From Sandaracinaceae bacterium (lineage in GTDB: Bacteria > Myxococcota_A > Polyangia > Polyangiales > Houyiibacteriaceae), in assembly GCA_012514415.1 (NCBI GenBank), contig JAAZAH010000302.1, positions 1 through 5,217 of the forward strand: 5,217 nucleotides of DNA. The letters run 5' to 3'. The notes below the pieces were generated by a model. That model made no database searches. It saw only the letters and a program-made list of their open reading frames with translations, and was not told where the DNA came from. Position 1 is the first letter of the stretch. Every line of letters begins with the position of its first letter. Below, piece by piece: positions 1-5,217 of the stretch. Both the position numbers and the translations under genes were made by a program.

Positions 1-17
1 CGCTAAGCCGAATCGGC

Positions 18-44
18 GCAGGCCTTATCCGCTGTTTGGCCTGC
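18..44 (-). terminator. Inverted repeat over the methyltransferase stop codon (possible weak terminator)
   Basis: GCAGGCC (18-24) and GGCCTGC (38-44) are perfect 7-bp complementary arms around a 13-nt loop that contains the stop codon of the minus-strand methyltransferase gene. A second small inverted repeat, GCCGA-A-TCGGC (7-17), lies just beyond. No run of T follows on the minus strand, so it is not a standard intrinsic terminator. It may slow or end transcription or protect the 3' end, or it may be chance in GC-rich DNA. Confidence 0.3.
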
Positions 45-1356
45 CCTCTTCGTCCCTTTGGCTTTCCTTCCGCCGAAAGCGAGCGACCAGCTCGAGATGG
101 CCTGTATGGGGGAGCGTGTCGACACCCGTGAGCTCGATGAGCTCAAAGCCCTCATTCAATATCGTGCGATCGCGCGCAAAACTCTTCGCGCTACAGCTCA
201 TGATTCGGAGCTCTTTCGGCGCGAGCGCGACGAGGGCCTTTGACGGCTCCACACCGAGGCCCGAACGCGGTGGGTTCGCAACGATGAGGTCGGGCTTGCG
301 GTGATTCGCGATGGCCTGACTCAAAAAATCTTGGGCGCGCAGGGGAGCGACACCAAGCGCGCGCGCACTCTCCTCAAACGACTCGCATGGGATCACCTCT
401 TTGAAGCGTTCCCGGAGCTTTTCCGTGATAAGACCCGCTCCCGCATAAAGATCGAAAGCGAGCGCTCCACCCTCGATTCCTTCGAGGAGCTTGTCATAAG
501 CGAGACGAGCGGCGGCGGGGTTGGGTTGGAGGAAACCAAGCGGTCCGAGGTGTTGATGGATGCCGAAGAGCTCAGTGTCGAGAAAGCTCGCTCCCGCAAG
601 TCGCACAGGCGTTTCTCCTCGAAGTGCGTTTCCCGCTGGATCGCGCCGCGAGTAGAACACGCCGCGACTCATCTCGAGCGAGCGCGCGAGAGCTTCGATC
701 CTGGCGTCGTGCAAATCATCGCCGATGAGCGTGAGGAGAAGGCCCTCGCCATCGGTCTTTAGCCAGATCGCGTTGATGCCGGCACGTCCATTTATCGAGC
801 GGCTGGAGATACCTAGCGCACGCGCTTTTTCCCTGAGCTCGTCAATGGCGCGGACGATGAGCGGCGACTCGACGATGCAACCCGTCATCACTGCCGGCCG
901 ATTCGTCCCGCGGCGGAAGCTTCCGAACTCGATGCCCTCGCGGGTGTCGAAAGCGATCCGTTTGGACGCCATGCGGTATCCCGCATCATTTGCTTGAAGG
1001 ATCTCGCCGAGCTCGAGCCCATACCGGATCTTGAGTGAACGCCGGTGTGCCTCGTGCTGCGCCTCGACGCCAAGCGCGAGCAGCGGGCATCCGGTGCATC
1101 CGCCGCCTCGCGATCGATCGCTTGGACAGGGGCTTAATCGCCTCGCCGAGTGAGGCTCGATGAGTCGAATGAGGCGCCCAAAACCCCTTGGATGATGCCG
1201 GCTCAGTGCCTCGATCGCGATCTCGGCCGCCTCGCCTGGGTAGATCCCCGACACCACGAGTTCGACGCCTTCATACGTCGCGACTCCGCGGCCTTCTTCA
1301 TCGAGTGCCTCGGCGCGTACGACGAGCCTCTGCTCTTTTTTCAGGGTGTGGCGCAT
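25..1356 (-). CDS. 23S rRNA (uracil-5-)-methyltransferase, RlmC/RlmD/TrmA family, TRAM domain
   Basis: Predicted cytoplasmic enzyme that transfers a methyl group from S-adenosylmethionine to C5 of a uridine in RNA, most likely 23S rRNA. Numbering is for a 443-residue product. A TRAM RNA-binding domain spans about residues 8-64. Four cysteines (C77, C87, C90, C160) match the [4Fe-4S] ligands of RlmD. The Rossmann methyltransferase half has QPN (277-279), SAM loop DLYAGAG (302-308), NPPRSG (361-366), catalytic Cys388 in SCS and LPHTGHLE with Glu422, the expected general base. Length is close to E. coli RlmD. NPPRSG (Asn, not Asp) resembles RlmC, and SCS replaces the usual SCN. Target uridine (747 or 1939) cannot be decided. 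Start: ATG at 1356 chosen because the TRAM domain begins just after it and GGAGGA lies 14 nt upstream; an in-frame ATG at 1419 would add 21 residues without similarity or a ribosome site. It is transcribed divergently from the alkylsulfatase-like gene. Confidence 0.9.
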   Translation of the reverse strand: MRHTLKKEQRLVVRAEALDEEGRGVATYEGVELVVSGIYPGEAAEIAIEALSRHHPRGFGRLIRLIEPHSARRLSPCPSDRSRGGGCTGCPLLALGVEAQHEAHRRSLKIRYGLELGEILQANDAGYRMASKRIAFDTREGIEFGSFRRGTNRPAVMTGCIVESPLIVRAIDELREKARALGISSRSINGRAGINAIWLKTDGEGLLLTLIGDDLHDARIEALARSLEMSRGVFYSRRDPAGNALRGETPVRLAGASFLDTELFGIHQHLGPLGFLQPNPAAARLAYDKLLEGIEGGALAFDLYAGAGLITEKLRERFKEVIPCESFEESARALGVAPLRAQDFLSQAIANHRKPDLIVANPPRSGLGVEPSKALVALAPKELRIMSCSAKSFARDRTILNEGFELIELTGVDTLPHTGHLELVARFRRKESQRDEEGRPNSG

Positions 1357-1467
1357 CTTGAAGACTGCGATCCTCCGGATCGCTAGCGGATCTCTTACAG
1401 ATTGCTCGCTCTCTCGCATCCCGATTCAGGCCGCACGCGCAAAGCAAGACCTGCGGCGAGCGTTCGA

Positions 1468-1489
1468 TGTCATCATGGTGTCATCATGG
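1468..1489. repeat. Perfect tandem repeat of an 11-bp unit
   Basis: The unit TGTCATCATGG occurs twice head to tail (1468-1478 and 1479-1489) with no mismatch. The period of 11 bp is about one turn of the helix, so both copies face the same side of DNA, as expected for a paired regulator site. It sits 47 bp before the likely start of the alkylsulfatase-like gene. It could equally be a recent slippage duplication. No known regulator consensus is recognised. Confidence 0.5.
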
Positions 1490-1499
1490 GCCCAGCGCC

Positions 1500-1516
1500 C
1501 GTCCGTGAAACGGACG
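1500..1516. repeat. Perfect 7-bp hairpin upstream of the alkylsulfatase-like gene
   Basis: CGTCCGT (1500-1506), loop GAA, ACGGACG (1510-1516): a perfect inverted repeat. It ends 19 nt before the ATG at 1536 and 1 nt before the alternative TTG at 1518. It has no T tract, so it is not a terminator for plus-strand transcription. It could be an operator palindrome or a leader hairpin. Confidence 0.5.
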
Positions 1517-1535
1517 CTTGATATCCGTAAACTCC

Positions 1536-3311
1536 ATGCACAACGCACGTCCCCGCTCTGTTCCTTTCTTGGCCGCCGCCATGGCCGGCGGCTTGTTCGT
1601 TCTGTTCGGGCTGTATCTTCATTCGAAGCTCCGCATCATCGAGCGTGATCCCGAGATGCATCGGCCCGTCGCGACCGAAGAGGCCCTCGCCGCCCATTGC
1701 GAAGAGATCGTTGGAGAGCCGCGAATTGTTGAAGCCGGCGAGCGGATCCTCGTCGCTGTTGGATACGACCTCGCCAATATCATCCTGATTCGGACCGACG
1801 ATGGAAATGTGATCGTGGATGCGGGGATGAGCGTCGGCCGAGCCGCGGCAGCCAAAGAGGCGCTCCTGGCCCGCTCGCCTGGGCCAATCCGCGCGCTGAT
1901 TTACACCCACAGTCATATCGATCATATCGGTGGCGCCGCCGCCTTTGTCGAGGAAGGGACGGAGATTTGGGCGACGAAGACGTTTGATGACCACTTCATC
2001 AAGCAATACGGCGTGCTCCGCGAGATCGAGACGATTCGGGGAGCGCGTCAGTTTGGGAGCTCGGTGGAGTTCACTTCTCTTCCGTGTTCGGCGCTCGGGA
2101 GGCGCGTCGATCTCGACGGCTCGATGCGCCCGGGAATTCGCTTCCCGACGCATCGTTTTGAGGGGAAAACGAGCTTCACTATCGGAGGCCTCGAGATCCA
2201 ACTCTTCGAAGCGCACGGCGAGACACACGATCAACTATTCGTCTACATCCCTTCACTCGAAGCACTGTTTCCGGGCGACAACTATTATCTCGCCTTTCCG
2301 AATCTCTACACCATCCGCGGCACCTCCCCGCGCGATGTCCCACGCTGGATCCAAAGCCTTGACCGGATGCGTCGCCTCGATCCTGCGCGGCTCATTCCTT
2401 CGCACACGCTTCCGATTGAGGGCCGCGGCGAAGTCCGCCTTGCCCTCCGCGATTATCGGGACGGCATCCAATCGATTCAGGATCAGGTCATCCGCTACGC
2501 CAATCAGGGGCTCGATCTCGACGCGATCGTCGAACGCCTCGCGCTCCCGAAGGCGCTCGCCGAGCGGCGCTCACTCCTTGAGCTTTACGGACAGATCGAT
2601 TGGTCGGGAAGGGCGATCTTTGGCAATGCCCTTGGCTGGTTCGATGGCCGCCCCGAGGCGCTCTACCCAAGCGGCCGCGTGGAATTTGCGAAGAAGACCG
2701 TAAAAAATCTCGGTGGCCAAGCACGCGTTCTCGATCTCGCCGAGGAGAGTCGGAGCGAGGGCGATGTGCGCTATGCGCTCGAGCTCCTCGCGCTTCTTCG
2801 GGACGCCGATGCCCTCGACGAGCGCGGAAAAAATGCGTTCGTCAGCGCGCTCCGGGAACTGGCCGAAACGATCGCGAATACGAACGGTCGAGCCTACCTC
2901 CTCGAGATGGCCCTCGAGCTCGAAGGGACGCACAAGCTCCCTCCGACGCCGGAACTCGATGAGACCATGCTCCGCGCAATTCCGCCTTCGACGATCCTCG
3001 AAGTCATGAAGTCTCGCCTTCTCCCAGAGCGTGCGGCTGACGTCGAAGAGAGCATCGCCATCGAGTTCATCGACACGGGCGCGCGCTATCAACTCGCCAT
3101 CCGGCATGGAATCCTCGAGATCGCCGAGGGAGATCCTCTCCCAGGGAGCCGGCCGCCCGAGGCGATCATGCGCGTCTCCGAGCGTGAATTTCAGGAGCTC
3201 GGCCTTGGACAAAAGAGCCCCGCGGCGCTCCTTGCCGCGGGGAGGCTTCAAATCGAGGGCGATGCGCTGATGCTTCGCCGATTCTTTCAGCGATTTCGGC
3301 GCGGTCTTTGA
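1536..3311 (+). CDS. Membrane-anchored MBL-fold alkylsulfatase-like hydrolase (SdsA1/BDS1 family)
   Basis: Probable zinc hydrolase of the linear alkylsulfatase family, which cleaves sulfate from alkyl sulfates such as SDS; true substrate unknown. Numbering from ATG 1536 (591 residues). Residues 9-28 form one hydrophobic segment after a basic start, suggesting an N-terminal membrane anchor with the enzyme outside the cytoplasm. The MBL domain has THSHIDH (metal ligands H125, H127, D129, H130), Glu229 in AHGETH, Asp248 in FPGDN, the family motif NLYTIRG (256-262) and H290 in PSHTLP. The alkylsulfatase dimerisation domain follows (about 320-470, with GNALGWFDGRPEALYP at 363-378), then an SCP2-like C-terminal domain (about 500-589). 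SdsA1 has Glu where this has Asp248, so it is a divergent member. An in-frame TTG at 1518 would add six residues; ATG is preferred because it directly precedes the basic/hydrophobic signal. Its stop codon lies 1 bp from that of the convergent sulfatase-superfamily gene. Confidence 0.85.
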   Translation: MHNARPRSVPFLAAAMAGGLFVLFGLYLHSKLRIIERDPEMHRPVATEEALAAHCEEIVGEPRIVEAGERILVAVGYDLANIILIRTDDGNVIVDAGMSVGRAAAAKEALLARSPGPIRALIYTHSHIDHIGGAAAFVEEGTEIWATKTFDDHFIKQYGVLREIETIRGARQFGSSVEFTSLPCSALGRRVDLDGSMRPGIRFPTHRFEGKTSFTIGGLEIQLFEAHGETHDQLFVYIPSLEALFPGDNYYLAFPNLYTIRGTSPRDVPRWIQSLDRMRRLDPARLIPSHTLPIEGRGEVRLALRDYRDGIQSIQDQVIRYANQGLDLDAIVERLALPKALAERRSLLELYGQIDWSGRAIFGNALGWFDGRPEALYPSGRVEFAKKTVKNLGGQARVLDLAEESRSEGDVRYALELLALLRDADALDERGKNAFVSALRELAETIANTNGRAYLLEMALELEGTHKLPPTPELDETMLRAIPPSTILEVMKSRLLPERAADVEESIAIEFIDTGARYQLAIRHGILEIAEGDPLPGSRPPEAIMRVSEREFQELGLGQKSPAALLAAGRLQIEGDALMLRRFFQRFRRGL

Positions 3312-3312
3312 G

Positions 3313-4740
3313 TCACTCGATATAGCCAAGCTCGCGCAGCTGCTCGAGCGTCGCTTCGTCGAGCTCCGAGTCGGCGACATTCGCTGCTTGAACGATCCCT
3401 TCGCGGAGCGCTTGGAGGCGAGCCATCAGTCGGGCGGCTTCGTCGGGCTCGCTCGCTGCGAGATTGTGTCGCTCGCGCGGATCCTTTGCGAGATTGTAGA
3501 GGGCGATCCTGCCCTCCTCGATCCCCGTTTCGATGGTGAACTTCAGATCGCCTTCGAGGATTCCGCGTATCCCATAGGTCTCAAAGAGCATCGTTCGCGA
3601 TGGGGGGATTCGCTCGGTGAGCGGGCGACCGTTGAGTTGGGGATCGGGCTCAAATCCCAGCTCATGATAGATCGTTGGGACCACATCGAGGAGACTCACC
3701 CGCTCCCGTCTTAGGGCACCTCGGTGGGCCGGATGATGGACCAGCATGGGAACGCGGACGAGCTCTTCGTAGAGCCTCCGCCCTCCGTGGGACACCGAGC
3801 CATGATCGAAGAGCTCCTCGCCGTGATCGCTCGTAAAAATGAAGAGCGCGTCCTCGACAATTCCTTCTTTGGCGAGGACTTGGTGGATCGCTCCGAACTG
3901 CCGATCGTGGTAGCTGACCTCGGCATCGTAGAGCGCGATAAGGCGCTGGCGATCGCGCGCGTTTAGCCAGATCTCGCCTCGCCGGATGCGCTCGAGAAAG
4001 AGCTTGTCGCCACCGAAATGAACGGGGCCGCGATATCGGCGTCGATCGTATCGGGCGAGATCCTCCTCGCCGGGCTCGTAGGGAGCGTGCGGATCGGTGG
4101 TATGAATATAAAGAAAGAGCGGACGATCTTTGGGACGCTCACGGAGGATGCGCGCGACATCCTCAGCGACATCCTCGCCGCGCCGCCGGAGCGTCTCCTT
4201 CGCGTGGAGCGTGCGATCCCACCCTCGCTGAAATCCATAGGCTTCGGAGATGTAGCCGTTGGTGATGACACCCGCTGTGTAAAAGCCCGCCTCCTTCAGC
4301 GTCTCCATCAAAAGGATGTGCTCTTCGCCGAGGCGGTGTTGGTGCGTTCGCGCTCCGTGTCGGTGCACCTCAAGTCCGGTGAGGAGGCTGGCGACGCTCG
4401 GTTTTGTCCATCCGGACGTGGCGTAAGCTCGTTCGAAGGCGAGGCTTGCACTTGCGAAGCGTTCGATGGCGGGCGAAAAGACATGCCTGCGATGGAATGG
4501 GGGCGTGCGATCGGCCCGAAGGGTGTCCGCCACAAAAAGGATCACGTGCCGAACATTCCCGTCATGAAGCCGACGAAGTCGTGGTTCGATGGCCTCTCTG
4601 TCCGCTGAGCCGTCGCCCGCCGCCTCGTCGCTCAGTCTCTCGCTCGCCTCGCTGAGATGCGCTGAAGCCGCATCGTCCGAGCGCTTTGCGCAGGACGCTT
4701 GGAGCGCCAAAAATGGAAGGAGCCCGAAGACAAGTCGCAT
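3313..4740 (-). CDS. Sulfatase/alkaline-phosphatase superfamily hydrolase, probable lipoprotein, non-formylglycine active site
   Basis: Numbering from ATG 4740 (475 residues). Residues 1-17 look like a lipoprotein signal: Arg2, a hydrophobic core, then Cys17. The -3 residue is Gln, so the lipobox is imperfect. A polar Ala/Ser/Asp/Glu-rich spacer (18-60) precedes the catalytic domain. Visible motifs: ADTLRAD with metal Asp72; TKPSVASLLTG with Thr112 where the nucleophile belongs; HTTDPHAPY with H213 and H218; TSDHGEE with D305 and H306; then SHGG. The formylglycine signature Cys/Ser-x-Pro-x-Arg is absent (Thr-Lys-Pro-Ser-Val). A Thr nucleophile with an Asp/His metal site recalls phosphoethanolamine or phosphoglycerol transferases such as EptA and LtaS, but their multi-pass membrane domain is missing. 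It may be a sulfatase, a phosphodiesterase or a transferase. The C-terminus ends LRELGYIE, a common tail in this family. An upstream in-frame GTG (4770) would add ten residues before the signal; ATG gives the better signal peptide. Confidence 0.85.
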   Translation of the reverse strand: MRLVFGLLPFLALQASCAKRSDDAASAHLSEASERLSDEAAGDGSADREAIEPRLRRLHDGNVRHVILFVADTLRADRTPPFHRRHVFSPAIERFASASLAFERAYATSGWTKPSVASLLTGLEVHRHGARTHQHRLGEEHILLMETLKEAGFYTAGVITNGYISEAYGFQRGWDRTLHAKETLRRRGEDVAEDVARILRERPKDRPLFLYIHTTDPHAPYEPGEEDLARYDRRRYRGPVHFGGDKLFLERIRRGEIWLNARDRQRLIALYDAEVSYHDRQFGAIHQVLAKEGIVEDALFIFTSDHGEELFDHGSVSHGGRRLYEELVRVPMLVHHPAHRGALRRERVSLLDVVPTIYHELGFEPDPQLNGRPLTERIPPSRTMLFETYGIRGILEGDLKFTIETGIEEGRIALYNLAKDPRERHNLAASEPDEAARLMARLQALREGIVQAANVADSELDEATLEQLRELGYIE

Positions 4741-4887
4741 TCGCGCATCCAAAAAGAGCAGCTTCAACACAATTGGATATGCTAGGAGAAGGAGCGCATC
4801 TCGGGAAGTCGAAACGCCGCGCGGGCGCGGTTTCCCTCTGCGGACTGGGATGTGCTCAAGGCCCTCGATAACCGCTAGAGTCTAACC
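4741..4887. promoter_or_regulatory. Divergent intergenic control region before mgtE
   Basis: This gap separates the minus-strand sulfatase-like gene from the plus-strand mgtE and should contain both promoters. On the plus strand, TAGAGT (4876-4881) and GATAAC (4867-4872) are each 4/6 matches to a -10 box, with no good -35. If TAGAGT is used, the transcript would start close to the mgtE ATG. No Shine-Dalgarno site precedes mgtE. The gap is too short for a typical M-box Mg2+ riboswitch. No strong promoter is seen for the minus strand. Confidence 0.45.
4811..4834. repeat. Bulged GC-rich hairpin in the mgtE upstream region
   Basis: GAAA (4811-4814) pairs with TTTC (4831-4834) and CCGCG (4817-4821) with CGCGG (4826-4830), leaving a 2-nt bulge (CG) and a CGGG loop. 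It is a stable possible stem of nine pairs about 53 nt upstream of the mgtE start. It is not followed by a T run on the plus strand beyond TTT. Function is unknown; it may be an operator, a leader structure or chance in GC-rich sequence. Confidence 0.35.
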
Positions 4888-5217
4888 ATGATGCGTCTCT
4901 CCACCTTGATCGGTCCCGACATCAAGGCTGTCCTCCTCCGCGGCGAGGAAGCCATCCGCGCCGCGCTCGAAGACGTACATGCCGAAGACATCGCGGAGCT
5001 TGTCGAGGATCTTACGGACGAAGAGGGCATCGCGATCCTTCAGGCGCTAGGTCCTGAGGACGGAGCCGACGTCATCGAGCGGCTTCCTGCCGACAAACAA
5101 ATCGCGATCCTTTCCGGATTGGGCCACGAGGGAGCGGCCGAGCTCCTCGTCGAGGTCGATCCGGACGATCGCGCCGACCTCGTCCAAGAGCTCGACGACG
5201 ATCATCGTGAGGAGGTC
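4888..5217 (+). CDS. mgtE: Magnesium transporter MgtE, N-terminal part (cut by window end)
   Basis: An open frame of 110 codons starts at ATG 4888 and runs off the window without a stop. The protein is acidic and helical, with repeats of the MgtE N domain: HAEDIAELVEDL (31-42), LGPEDGADVIERL (54-66), LGHEGAAELLVEVDPDDRADL (79-98, approximate). This cytoplasmic superhelix, together with CBS domains that lie beyond the window, senses Mg2+ and closes the inner-membrane channel when Mg2+ is plentiful. The CBS pair and the membrane domain are not visible because of the window edge, not from truncation of the gene as far as can be seen. A second ATG follows at once (4891), so the start is certain only to one codon. 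No ribosome site is evident. It diverges from the sulfatase-like gene. A member of another family that uses the same N domain cannot be excluded but is unlikely. Confidence 0.85.
   Translation, partial: MMRLSTLIGPDIKAVLLRGEEAIRAALEDVHAEDIAELVEDLTDEEGIAILQALGPEDGADVIERLPADKQIAILSGLGHEGAAELLVEVDPDDRADLVQELDDDHREEV

Larger units (their letters stand above)
1357..1535. promoter_or_regulatory. Divergent intergenic control region
   Basis: This is the only space between the minus-strand methyltransferase and the plus-strand alkylsulfatase-like gene, so promoters for both should lie in or near it. I see no convincing -35/-10 pair in either direction. It holds an 11-bp tandem repeat (1468-1489), a 7-bp hairpin (1500-1516) and a spaced inverted repeat GCCGCA (1430-1435)/TGCGGC (1452-1457). 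GGAGGA on the minus strand (1376-1371) is the only clear Shine-Dalgarno-like site and supports the ATG at 1356. Neither the TTG at 1518 nor the ATG at 1536 has a good ribosome site upstream. Confidence 0.55.

Noticed and set aside
1473..2234. 253-codon minus-strand open frame over the alkylsulfatase N-terminus and upstream region
   Set aside because: It covers the HxHxDH coding region in antisense and would cross the divergent control region; no family motif is seen.
1930..2703. 257-codon plus-strand frame inside the alkylsulfatase-like gene
   Set aside because: It is a shifted frame rich in Arg and Ser, typical of out-of-frame reading of GC-rich coding sequence.
2571..3380. 269-codon minus-strand open frame across the 3' half of the alkylsulfatase-like gene
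   Set aside because: It is antisense to a gene with clear family domains, has no recognisable motif, and long shadow frames are expected in GC-rich DNA.
166..3956. Two GCGATCGC (HIP1-like) octamers at 166-173 and 3949-3956, which might suggest cyanobacteria
   Set aside because: Two copies in 5 kb is far below cyanobacterial HIP1 density and fits the general GATC excess; the gene content does not point to cyanobacteria.
4018..4608. 196-codon plus-strand open frame opposite the sulfatase-like gene
   Set aside because: It is the antisense shadow of catalytic-domain codons; the minus-strand frame carries the conserved motifs and signal peptide.
4771..4887. M-box Mg2+ riboswitch before mgtE
   Set aside because: The gap is about 117 bp, too short for the usual M-box, and no matching conserved elements are visible.
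1..5217. CRISPR array, tRNA/rRNA genes, insertion sequences or a defence system
   Set aside because: No regularly spaced repeats, no cloverleaf or rRNA-like sequence, no transposase motif, and all long coding regions are accounted for by metabolic or housekeeping families.

Overview
This is a GC-rich (about 60% by eye), densely coded bacterial segment holding three complete protein genes and the 5' end of a fourth. The gene types fit a Gram-negative, soil or aquatic lineage: a TRAM/Fe-S rRNA uracil methyltransferase, a membrane-anchored SdsA1/BDS1-like metallo-beta-lactamase-fold alkylsulfatase, a probable lipoprotein of the sulfatase/alkaline-phosphatase superfamily ending in an LRELGY-type tail, and MgtE. 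That last tail and the lipoprotein-type sulfatase recall Myxococcota-like (former deltaproteobacterial) genomes. The lineage is an inference from style and is not proven by any marker here.

Layout, left to right: (1) 25-1356, minus strand, RlmC/RlmD-type 5-methyluridine methyltransferase; (2) about 1357-1535, divergent intergenic region with a perfect 11-bp tandem repeat and a perfect 7-bp hairpin; (3) 1536-3311, plus strand, MBL-fold alkylsulfatase-like protein with dimerisation and SCP2-like domains; (4) 3313-4740, minus strand, sulfatase-superfamily lipoprotein, tail-to-tail with the previous gene and 1 bp from it; (5) about 4741-4887, second divergent intergenic region with a bulged GC hairpin; (6) 4888 to the window end, plus strand, N-terminal domain of the Mg2+ transporter MgtE, cut by the window edge.

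The four genes alternate strand (-,+,-,+), so no operon is visible. The methyltransferase and MgtE are housekeeping functions. The middle pair is the interesting part: two unrelated folds that both belong to 'sulfatase' families, packed convergently, both predicted to work outside the cytoplasm, and both with active sites that differ from the textbook versions. The MBL enzyme carries Asp where SdsA1 has a metal-binding Glu. The sulfatase-like protein has Thr-Lys-Pro-Ser-Val instead of the formylglycine motif Cys-x-Pro-x-Arg. A shared role in cleaving sulfate or phosphate esters is possible but is only inferred. No RNA gene, mobile element or CRISPR array is seen.
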